Source: an uncultured Saprospiraceae bacterium
GTDB taxonomy: Bacteria; Bacteroidota; Bacteroidia; Chitinophagales; Saprospiraceae
Assembly: GCA_937139495.1 (NCBI GenBank)
Contig: CAKZQC010000047.1
Location: 89,741-153,740, forward strand
Length of the DNA stretch: 64,000 nt
Reading direction: 5' to 3'
The notes below the pieces were generated by a model. The model did no database searches, was not told the DNA's origin, and saw only the letters and a program-made list of their open reading frames with translations. Position 1 is the stretch's first letter. The number at the start of each line of letters is the position of its first letter. A program made the position numbers and the translations under genes. Shown here in pieces: positions 9,069-16,323 of this stretch.

Positions 9069-9740
9069 TTAGTCGGTATATTTTCTGCCTTCGTCCATAT
9101 TGCGCAAGCCATTGATACCCAACAACATCAATATAGTCCCAGCCAACAACAAACCGCCTGCTATGGCTAGTAATATCCAAGTATTTGCCAAAAATAAAAT
9201 CATCATTAAAAACATCACCAATACATTGATAATCACCCAAGTGATAACCATAGCCGAGTACTTGTTGTAGCCTTGGATCCCTATCTTGCGGCGTATAGCT
9301 GCTACCGCCACACCGATATAAAAGAAAATAAGTATGGTCAATACCACCAGCACCATAAACATCAATATAGCCAATAATGCTGCTGCGACGGCTGCCGCCA
9401 ATCCAGCACCCGCCAAGTTGGCAATGCCAAAAATAGAAGCTGCACCACCAATCATTTGGAGGAAGTAAAAAACTAATCCTGTATTGAAATAATAATGTGG
9501 ATTGACGTTCTGCTGCTGCTTGGTTCTATTGGGCTTTTTGCGTTTATTTTTTTGAGCTTGCTTCTTCTTTTTTCGTTCTTTTTTGGCTTTTTCTTTTTCT
9601 ACAAATGGTTTTGAGCCACCTGCCTTTTCTGTACGAACAACTCTTTCTTTGACAACATCGCCATAGGCGTTAGCCTCAAACGTAGTGGTAGTCTGCAACA
9701 GCAATATTAAAATACCTAAAAGTAAACGATGAAGTAGCAT
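9069..9740 (-). CDS. Membrane protein with signal and basic linker, unknown
   Basis: The 223-residue product has an N-terminal signal-like helix, a strongly Lys/Arg-rich segment (about residues 45-75, with KKKKQAQKNKRKK) and then about four hydrophobic segments (residues 80-215) rich in Ala, Gly, Leu and Ile. No known family is recognised. The same layout (signal, basic linker, membrane part) occurs in the smaller protein encoded at 9940-10374, suggesting paralogy. The gene converges with the acyltransferase, leaving two bases between stops. Confidence 0.72.
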   Translation of the reverse strand: MLLHRLLLGILILLLQTTTTFEANAYGDVVKERVVRTEKAGGSKPFVEKEKAKKERKKKKQAQKNKRKKPNRTKQQQNVNPHYYFNTGLVFYFLQMIGGAASIFGIANLAGAGLAAAVAAALLAILMFMVLVVLTILIFFYIGVAVAAIRRKIGIQGYNKYSAMVITWVIINVLVMFLMMILFLANTWILLAIAGGLLLAGTILMLLGINGLRNMDEGRKYTD

Positions 9741-9878
9741 ATATATTTTTTAGAACGTTAGTAGTTGGAGTCGTATAATACAATAACCTCACAACAATTG
9801 TTTTGTTTCAAGTAGGTGGACCAAAAGTGTCCACTCAATACTTCTCATAAAGGGTTTGTTGCATTCATCTAACCCAAA

Positions 9879-9913
9879 AAAGTATCAGACACTATGGAAG
9901 CATCTGATACTTT
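9879..9913 (-). terminator. Terminator of the gene at 9940-10374
   Basis: AAAGTATCAGA pairs with TCTGATACTTT. Read on the minus strand the stem is followed by a T-run, and it lies 27 bases beyond the stop of the minus-strand gene. Confidence 0.8.
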
Positions 9914-9939
9914 AGCACTTGTCTAAATTTCTATTTGAC

Positions 9940-10374
9940 TTATTTTCTCAATTTTCTAATCGTTGGTATTATAATAAGGAGCAGTAGCATTATAAATAGA
10001 AAAATACTCCATGTGATAATTCCTGCCACATTTCCTGCAGCAACAGCTGCTGCAAAAAACACGATACAGACAACCAAAAAAGCAATCAATAAAACTACGA
10101 ATATTAGCAGAACCAGTCCTGTATAATCGCTATTTTGTTTCGTTTTTCGAGTGTCTTTTTTGCTAAATTTAAACCTCGTTTTTGCTTTGCTTGCATTCGT
10201 TTTTTTATTACTTTTTTGCTTTGCTGATTTTTTGAGCGGCTTGACACTCGATTGAATTGCAGGTACTACTTCTCCTATTTTTTGAGTCTTGGGTACATCT
10301 CCAAAAGCAGCCGCTGGCGAAGTTGTTCCGATTAGAGTCAATAAACAGATTAAACTAATTTTTAGATAATTCAT
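9940..10374 (-). CDS. Small membrane protein with basic linker, unknown
   Basis: The 144-residue product has a signal peptide (cleavage near AAAFGD), a Lys-rich linker (about 40-75) and a hydrophobic C-terminal half with two close membrane segments, ending in a basic tail. It looks like a shorter relative of the protein encoded at 9069. Function is unknown. It is followed by its own terminator at 9879-9913, so it is transcribed separately from the gene at 9069. Confidence 0.72.
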   Translation of the reverse strand: MNYLKISLICLLTLIGTTSPAAAFGDVPKTQKIGEVVPAIQSSVKPLKKSAKQKSNKKTNASKAKTRFKFSKKDTRKTKQNSDYTGLVLLIFVVLLIAFLVVCIVFFAAAVAAGNVAGIITWSIFLFIMLLLLIIIPTIRKLRK

Positions 10375-10426
10375 GGGATTTTTTTGTTGGGTTTAAAAAA
10401 AATATTTAGAAGTTTTTTAAAGTTGT

Positions 10427-10448
10427 TAAGAGCGTGCCTAAAGTTTAG
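10427..10448. repeat. Dispersed AGAGCGTG repeat, divergent copy
   Basis: This copy reads AGAGCGTGCCTAAAGTTTAG after TA, three or four bases away from the copy at 32497. It overlaps the stop codon of the minus-strand MutS-like gene. Confidence 0.6.
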
Positions 10449-12235
10449 ACTTCTTTTTCTACAATCTCCATTTGATACATCAAGAAAGTAGCATTTTTAT
10501 TTTTGGCAATTCCTTTATTGAGTTTGTAATCAAAACTCAATACCTCGTCTTCTATTTTACTTTCAAAACAGAGGTTTTCTATTTTTTGCGGATAGGTTTC
10601 TTCCATCTTCCCCAAATCCAAATCGTGCGTAGCAATCATCGAAATACAATTCAAATCCAAAAAGCGTTTGACCAATAATTGAGAGCCCAATAGTTTATCG
10701 TCTGAGTTCGTTCCTTTTAGAATTTCGTCCAATATCACAAAAGTTGGTTTCTTTTTGTCTAGTGTCTGCACAATGTACTGCATTCGCTGCAATTCTGCTT
10801 GAAAATACGACGTATTTTTGCTTACAGAATCTTGGACTCGCATCGACGTAATAATATCCATCAAGTTGGCTTCTAGCTGTTCGGCACAGACTGGCGCCCC
10901 TATTTTAGCTAACAACAGATTGACGGCTACTGCCCTCAAAAATGTACTTTTGCCCGCCATATTGGAGCCTGTCACCACAAAGATAGATTTGCCATCGGCA
11001 CCCAAACTACAATCATTATTGATACGCTGCTGTGCTGGTATTAGCGGGTGTCCCAATGCTTTTGCTACAATTTTATTATTCCCAGAAATAGTTAAATGAG
11101 GAAAAGTAAAATCTGGATTATTATAATAAAAACCTCCTAAAGAAAGGAGCGTATCCATCTGTGCCACGTCCAAAAGCCATTTTTCCAACTCTTGATGATA
11201 GTCTGCCTTCCACTTTTCGAGGGCAAAAAGGCATTGCAAATCATACAAAACCAATAAATTGAGTCCCAAACCGACTAGTACATTCTGTCGCTGATCAAAA
11301 TAATTTATAATCTTAACCAATTTATTGAAGGACTCTTCTGCCGCTACGGCATCTTTATGGATTTGTTGGAGTATGCTCGACTGCTCAAAAGTCTCTTGAC
11401 GTGCCAAGTGCAGCAGCGAAATATACATTTTCAGAATCCCCTGCTTTTTGCCAATAAACGTATGTTCTTGACCGATATATTTGGCTTGTACGCCCAAGAA
11501 ACCCAAGTTGACAATAACCATCAATAATAGGGGCAAATATTGGAATGTAAACATATAAAATACCAAAGTCGCCAGCGTGATGGCAGGCAACAGAATCCGC
11601 ACCGTTTTCCAGAAGGTAGATGTGCGAAAAACAGGCGGGCTACTCGCCCATGTTTGTAGGTAGGTCAGGTCTTCGAGCGTATCTTCAGTCAAGTAACCTT
11701 TTGCCATGAAATTTTGTCTAAAATCAAGCTTCGGCGCCAATTCTTTGACCGCTATTTGTTGCTGCTCTATGGCTGCTACATCAGGTAGCGATTGCTTGAA
11801 CAAGTTCGCCAAATGCTGCTCTCCCCTAGCGGTAGAGGTACGATTGACAACCGAAAATAAAGAAGCTTCGCCAAACAAATCTAAATCTGCTGCATAGTCG
11901 TGCATCGGGTCTGCATAAGCTGCTCCGCCTTCAAATTCCGATACATTTTCTTGCTGCAATCGCTGTTCTTTTTTATTGATTAACAAGAGCTGTTCTAGCA
12001 ATGATTTTTGGTCGAATACACGCTGATGCCACTTGACCAGATACGCAAAAACAGGTATCGTCGTCAAGAATACAAAGAGCCAAATAGATTGCTCAAAATT
12101 GGAAGAAATGTACTGAATAATTGCTACGACTAGTAGCAAAAAAGTAACAATACGCAGCATAGAAATCTTATTCGTTATCGCTTCTTTTTCTTTAAAATCA
12201 GCTTCAAACTTTTCGATACGTTGTTGATAGGTCAT
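10445..12235 (-). CDS. Membrane-anchored MutS-family ATPase
   Basis: The 596-residue protein has the MutS core and ATPase regions but not the DNA mismatch-binding N-terminal domain. Near the N-terminus are two membrane segments (about residues 24-70), and another hydrophobic pair lies around 205-250. Then come the helical clamp-like region and the ATPase: Walker A GSNMAGKSTFLR, ITSMRVQDS, Walker B FVILDEILKGTNS and IATHDLDL. Proteins of this layout are common in Bacteroidota and are usually annotated as MutS-like; their role is not established, and a mismatch-repair role is unlikely given the membrane segments. A -7 element for this gene may be at 12327-12334. Confidence 0.88.
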   Translation of the reverse strand: MTYQQRIEKFEADFKEKEAITNKISMLRIVTFLLLVVAIIQYISSNFEQSIWLFVFLTTIPVFAYLVKWHQRVFDQKSLLEQLLLINKKEQRLQQENVSEFEGGAAYADPMHDYAADLDLFGEASLFSVVNRTSTARGEQHLANLFKQSLPDVAAIEQQQIAVKELAPKLDFRQNFMAKGYLTEDTLEDLTYLQTWASSPPVFRTSTFWKTVRILLPAITLATLVFYMFTFQYLPLLLMVIVNLGFLGVQAKYIGQEHTFIGKKQGILKMYISLLHLARQETFEQSSILQQIHKDAVAAEESFNKLVKIINYFDQRQNVLVGLGLNLLVLYDLQCLFALEKWKADYHQELEKWLLDVAQMDTLLSLGGFYYNNPDFTFPHLTISGNNKIVAKALGHPLIPAQQRINNDCSLGADGKSIFVVTGSNMAGKSTFLRAVAVNLLLAKIGAPVCAEQLEANLMDIITSMRVQDSVSKNTSYFQAELQRMQYIVQTLDKKKPTFVILDEILKGTNSDDKLLGSQLLVKRFLDLNCISMIATHDLDLGKMEETYPQKIENLCFESKIEDEVLSFDYKLNKGIAKNKNATFLMYQMEIVEKEV

Positions 12236-12326
12236 TTATATATAGCTTGTTTTTTTTATTACAAGAGTAAGAAAAGAATTTTTAATTGCCTTTCCAAATC
12301 TATGTCGTGAAGTTATGACTAGCAGG

Positions 12327-12334
12327 CAAAAGTA
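12327..12334 (-). promoter_or_regulatory. Possible -7 element of the MutS-like gene
   Basis: On the minus strand it reads TACTTTTG, fitting TAnnTTTG, about 90 bases upstream of the start. No well-spaced -33 element is evident. Confidence 0.35.
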
Positions 12335-12438
12335 ACTGTACTAAAAACAAAAACATATGTGTTCATTATACACTAAAAGCCCCCTACTTAGAGGCTTATA
12401 AATCAACAAAAAAGCCTATCCACCGCTAACCATTAGAG

Positions 12439-12447
12439 TTATACACA
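12439..12447 (+). promoter_or_regulatory. DnaA-box-like site upstream of nrdB
   Basis: TTATACACA matches the general DnaA box TTATnCACA. DnaA is known to control nrdAB in Escherichia coli, but a single 9-mer is weak evidence. Confidence 0.25.
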
Positions 12448-12589
12448 AAAAAAGTGTTGATAAACATATAACGATTAAAAATAATAATATACAACAGGCA
12501 ACTAACTACTAATCAATAGATTGCGAAGCAAAACAAGTAAAACAGTAAGATTCTATTTTTGTATTCAAACTAATTATTCTAACTTTGTG

Positions 12590-12597
12590 TCCCACTA
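12590..12597 (+). promoter_or_regulatory. Bacteroidota -7 element before nrdB
   Basis: TAACTTTG fits the -7 consensus and would give a leader of about 80 bases. A TTTTG occurs at 12557-12561, further away than usual for a -33 element. Confidence 0.5.
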
Positions 12598-12682
12598 CCA
12601 GCGATGCTAAAAATGTAGTGGTTTTTAACAATCTATTCATACCACCTTTGAGAGTCCCTCTCAAACAAATTGTTGCTACTAC

Positions 12683-13660
12683 ATGAACAATAACTCAGAA
12701 CTCTTATTAAGAGAAAATGAAGGAAGATTTGTACTTTTTCCGATACAACACGATGCCATTTGGGAAATGAGAAAACAGGCGCTCGCTTGTTTTTGGACAA
12801 CAGACGAAATAGATTTAGCTGCCGACTTGCAAGATTGGAAAAATAAACTGAACGATAACGAACGTCATTTCATCAAATACGTATTAGCATTTTTTGCAGC
12901 GAGTGATGGTATTGTCAACGAAAATTTAGTCCTTAATTTCTACAAAGATGTACAGTTAGCCGAAGCACGTTCTTTCTATGCCGCACAAATCCAAATTGAA
13001 GACATTCATGCCGAGACCTACAGTCTATTGATTGATACTTACATTCAAGATACAGAAGAAAAAAGTAGTCTTTTCAATGCTATGTCCACGCTTGATTGTG
13101 TACAAAAAAAATCAAAATGGGCGTTGCAATGGATTGACAATGCGCCTTCTTTTGCACATCGTTTGATTGCGTTTGCTGCTGTAGAGGGTATCTTCTTTTC
13201 GGGTAGTTTCTGTGCCATTTACTGGCTCAAAAAACGTGGCTTAATGCCAGGTTTGACCTTCTCCAACGAGTTAATTAGTCGAGATGAAGGCATGCACTGC
13301 GATTTTGCGTGTTTGCTCTATTCTATGCTCGACCAGAAGCTCGACAAACAAATCGTACAAGACATTATTACACAAGCGGTAGAGTTCGAAAAAGAGTTTG
13401 TAACCGATGCCTTGCCTGTTTCGCTCATTGGTATGAATGCCAATCTAATGACGCAATATATTGAGTTTGTTGCCGATCGTTTGTTGCTTTCTTTGGGCAA
13501 TGACAAATATTATGACACCGCTAATCCTTTCCCTTGGATGGATTTGATTTCGCTACAAGGCAAAACTAACTTCTTTGAGAAAAGAGTAGGTGACTACCAA
13601 AAAGCAGGCGTTATGGCTGAACGTAGCAAACAAACTTTTTCGCTAGACGAGGATTTTTAA
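12683..13660 (+). CDS. nrdB: Ribonucleotide reductase class Ia small subunit
   Basis: The 325-residue diiron protein generates the tyrosyl radical used by NrdA to make deoxyribonucleotides. Metal-ligand regions are visible: the first Asp/Glu around EIDLAADLQDW, Glu in DGIVNENL, the E-x2-H of EDIHAETY, Glu in AFAAVEGIFF, and E-x2-H in RDEGMHCDF. The tyrosine four residues after the first ligand histidine (HAETY) is in the position of the radical tyrosine of eukaryotic-type R2. The C-terminus FSLDEDF is the tail that docks to the large subunit. nrdA follows 167 bases downstream, the reverse of the enterobacterial order. Confidence 0.96.
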   Translation: MNNNSELLLRENEGRFVLFPIQHDAIWEMRKQALACFWTTDEIDLAADLQDWKNKLNDNERHFIKYVLAFFAASDGIVNENLVLNFYKDVQLAEARSFYAAQIQIEDIHAETYSLLIDTYIQDTEEKSSLFNAMSTLDCVQKKSKWALQWIDNAPSFAHRLIAFAAVEGIFFSGSFCAIYWLKKRGLMPGLTFSNELISRDEGMHCDFACLLYSMLDQKLDKQIVQDIITQAVEFEKEFVTDALPVSLIGMNANLMTQYIEFVADRLLLSLGNDKYYDTANPFPWMDLISLQGKTNFFEKRVGDYQKAGVMAERSKQTFSLDEDF

Positions 13661-13689
13661 GGCAATTTGATTGCAATAAGTAGGTGGAC

Positions 13690-13726
13690 GTAAGTATTAA
13701 GCACTTTGAAAGTGCTTAGTACTTAC
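13690..13726. terminator. Long hairpin between nrdB and nrdA
   Basis: An almost perfect 18-bp stem, with one G-T pair, starts at GTAAGTATTAAGCACTTT. It lacks a T-run, so it may attenuate transcription or protect the nrdB mRNA end rather than end transcription fully. Confidence 0.6.
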
Positions 13727-13827
13727 AAACCCAAGCCCAAACCCAAAACAATAGCTATACCGCCAATCATTCATCAAAATATCTAATTGGACTACTCCTA
13801 GTCCAATCCAAAACATATAAACAATCC

Positions 13828-16197
13828 ATGCAAGTAATAAAAAGAAACGGAGCACGAGAAGAAGTCAGCTTCGACAAAATTAGAAGACGTATTGAGTATC
13901 TTTGTGATGGACTCGATTTGCGTTATGTCGATAGTATCGAAATTTGCAAAAATGTCATTCAGGGTTTGTTTGATGGCGTGACCACGACCGACCTCGACAA
14001 TCTAGCAGCCGAAACCGCTGCCAACATGGCAACTCAACACCCAGATTACGCCAATTTAGCGGCTAGAATTTCGGTGTCTAATTTGCACAAAAATTCAGAC
14101 AAATCATTCTCTAAAACCATCAAGGCACTACACGGTTACATTGACCCCAAAACAGGTGACAACGCCCAGTTGATTTCGGACGAAACGTACGAAATCATTT
14201 GGAAAAACCGCAAAGTATTGGACGTGGCGATTAAGCACGAAAACGATTATAACTTTGACTTTTTTGGTTTCAAAACGCTTGAACGCTCGTACTTGCTACG
14301 CATGGACGGCAAAATCGTAGAGCGTCCGCAATACATGCTCATGCGTGCCGCTGTTGGCATTCACGGCAACGATATTGTATCGGCAATACAGACCTATACA
14401 TTGATGTCCGAAAAGTGGTTTATTCATGCTACGCCAACACTATTCAATGCAGGAACGCCACGCCCTCAGTTGTCGTCTTGTTTCCTATTGAGTATGACCG
14501 ACGATTCTATTTCGGGCATCTTTGAGACGCTGACACGCTGTGCCAAAATATCGCAATCTGCTGGCGGTATTGGCTTGAGTATTCATAATGTACGTGCCAA
14601 AGGCAGCTACATCAAAGGGACAGGCGGTACTTCCAACGGTATCGTGCCGATGCTACAAGTATTTAACGACACCGCTCGCTACGTCGATCAAGGTGGAGGA
14701 AAGCGCAAAGGAGCTTTTGCGGTCTATATGGAACCTTGGCATGCCGATGTATTTGAGTTCTTGGATTTGAAAAAGAACCACGGAAAAGAAGAACAGCGTG
14801 CTAGAGATTTGTTCTATGCCATGTGGATTTCTGACCTGTTCATGAAGCGTGTAGAAGAGGATACGACTTGGACGCTCATGTGTCCGAACGAATGCCCTGA
14901 TTTGTATTCTACTTATGGCGACGAGTTCGAGACCTTGTATATCAAATACGAAACAGAAGGCAGAGGCAAAAAGACGATTCAGGCAAGAGAATTGTGGACA
15001 AAAATACTAGAATCGCAAGTAGAGACAGGCACGCCTTATATGCTCTATAAAGACCACGCCAACCGCAAGTCGAACCAAAAAAACTTGGGTACGATTCGCT
15101 CGTCCAATCTCTGTACCGAGATCATGGAATACACCGACAAGGACGAAGTAGCGGTTTGCAATTTGGCTTCGATCAACTTATCGAAGTTCGTTATCAATGG
15201 CAAATTTGACTTTGAGAAACTCTACGAAATCACTCGTATTGTGACTAAAAACTTGAACCGTGTCATTGACATCAACTACTATCCTATTCCAGAAGCCAAA
15301 AACTCGAATATGCGTCACCGCCCAATCGGGATTGGTGTGCAGGGATTGGCAGATGCGTTGATTTTGATGCGTTATCCGTTCGATAGTACCGAAGGTAAGC
15401 TGCTCAATCGTGCTATTTTTGAGACGATTTATTTTGCTGCCTTGACGGAATCTTGCGATTTGGCAAAGGAAGAAGGACACTATCAGTCGTTCCCTGGTTC
15501 GCCTATCAGCAAGGGTATTTTTCAGTTCGATATGTGGGACGAAAAGCCTTCTTCTCGCTGGGATTGGGAGAGCTTGCGCAAAGAAGTCATGGAATTTGGT
15601 ACACGCAACAGCTTGCTGCTTGCTCCGATGCCTACGGCTTCTACCTCGCAGATACTCGGCAATAACGAATGTTTTGAGCCTTATACGTCCAATATCTATA
15701 CGCGACGCACGATTTCGGGCGAATACATTGTGGTCAACAAACACCTACTGCGCGATTTGATAGAAAAAGGTTTGTGGACGGAAGAGGTCAAAGAGCAAAT
15801 GATTGCGCACAATGGCTCGGTACAGAATATCGACATCATTCCGCAGGATATGAAGGATCTCTACAAAACGGCTTACGAAATCAAACAGCGTGTCTTGATT
15901 GATATGTCTGCCGACCGTGGGGCGTTTGTCTGCCAGTCGCAGTCGCTCAATCTCTTCGTAGAAGATGCCAACTTCGCCAAGCTCACTTCTATGCACTTCT
16001 ACGCTTGGAAAAAGGGGCTAAAAACAGGTATGTACTACCTCCGTAGTAAGGCTGCCGTTGACCCCATTAAGTTTACGCTATCGGCGAAACACCAACAGAA
16101 GTTCGTACAAGCGGAAGCACTGCCTACGGTCAATATGGAAGAAGGGATTGCTTGTAGCTTGGATAGCCCCGATGATTGCTTGATGTGTGGTAGCTAG
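13828..16197 (+). CDS. nrdA: Ribonucleotide reductase class Ia large subunit
   Basis: The 789-residue catalytic subunit reduces ribonucleoside diphosphates. It opens with an ATP-cone (VIKRNGAREEVSFDKI), the allosteric activity site. It carries the redox cysteines in SSCFLLSM and AVCNLASINL, the catalytic loop NLCTEIMEY, and PTASTSQILGNNECFEPYTSNIY near the radical-transfer path. The C-terminal tail ends DDCLMCGS, the CxxC pair that shuttles electrons from thioredoxin or glutaredoxin. Length is normal for the eukaryote-like subclass, matching NrdB. A GC-richer hairpin follows the stop. Confidence 0.97.
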   Translation: MQVIKRNGAREEVSFDKIRRRIEYLCDGLDLRYVDSIEICKNVIQGLFDGVTTTDLDNLAAETAANMATQHPDYANLAARISVSNLHKNSDKSFSKTIKALHGYIDPKTGDNAQLISDETYEIIWKNRKVLDVAIKHENDYNFDFFGFKTLERSYLLRMDGKIVERPQYMLMRAAVGIHGNDIVSAIQTYTLMSEKWFIHATPTLFNAGTPRPQLSSCFLLSMTDDSISGIFETLTRCAKISQSAGGIGLSIHNVRAKGSYIKGTGGTSNGIVPMLQVFNDTARYVDQGGGKRKGAFAVYMEPWHADVFEFLDLKKNHGKEEQRARDLFYAMWISDLFMKRVEEDTTWTLMCPNECPDLYSTYGDEFETLYIKYETEGRGKKTIQARELWTKILESQVETGTPYMLYKDHANRKSNQKNLGTIRSSNLCTEIMEYTDKDEVAVCNLASINLSKFVINGKFDFEKLYEITRIVTKNLNRVIDINYYPIPEAKNSNMRHRPIGIGVQGLADALILMRYPFDSTEGKLLNRAIFETIYFAALTESCDLAKEEGHYQSFPGSPISKGIFQFDMWDEKPSSRWDWESLRKEVMEFGTRNSLLLAPMPTASTSQILGNNECFEPYTSNIYTRRTISGEYIVVNKHLLRDLIEKGLWTEEVKEQMIAHNGSVQNIDIIPQDMKDLYKTAYEIKQRVLIDMSADRGAFVCQSQSLNLFVEDANFAKLTSMHFYAWKKGLKTGMYYLRSKAAVDPIKFTLSAKHQQKFVQAEALPTVNMEEGIACSLDSPDDCLMCGS

Positions 16198-16232
16198 AAC
16201 AATAACACTTACGTTAATTTTAATATATCTTG

Positions 16233-16264
16233 CGGCGAACGAAACTTTGGGGTTTTGTTTGCCG
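16233..16264. repeat. Hairpin after nrdA
   Basis: CGGCGAACGAAAC pairs with GTTTTGTTTGCCG through two G-T pairs around a short loop. Flanking CTTAC/GTAAG could extend the structure. It lies 35 bases after the nrdA stop and just before the AT-rich TrlF-like gene; no T-run follows. Confidence 0.55.
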
Positions 16265-16323
16265 TAAGGTAATTGTTTAGTAAAAACACAAATTTATCTT
16301 TCTGAAATTTTTAAAATAATAAA

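Larger units (their letters stand above)
12236..12682. other. Intergenic region between divergent mutS-like gene and nrdB
   Basis: These 447 bases contain no credible gene. They hold possible promoters for both flanking genes (minus-strand CAAAAGTA at 12327-12334, plus-strand TAACTTTG at 12590-12597), a single DnaA-box-like TTATACACA at 12439-12447, and an imperfect AAGCC/GGCTT hairpin near 12375-12400. The rest is AT-rich without recognisable structure. Confidence 0.6.

Noticed and set aside
9810..13689. Shared 12-mer AAGTAGGTGGAC at 9810 and 13678
   Set aside because: Many identical 12-mers are expected by chance in 64 kb of AT-rich DNA, and the flanks do not match.
15178..15744. 188-codon minus-strand frame
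   Set aside because: It is antisense to the conserved part of nrdA and has an Arg/Phe-rich translation with no family features.
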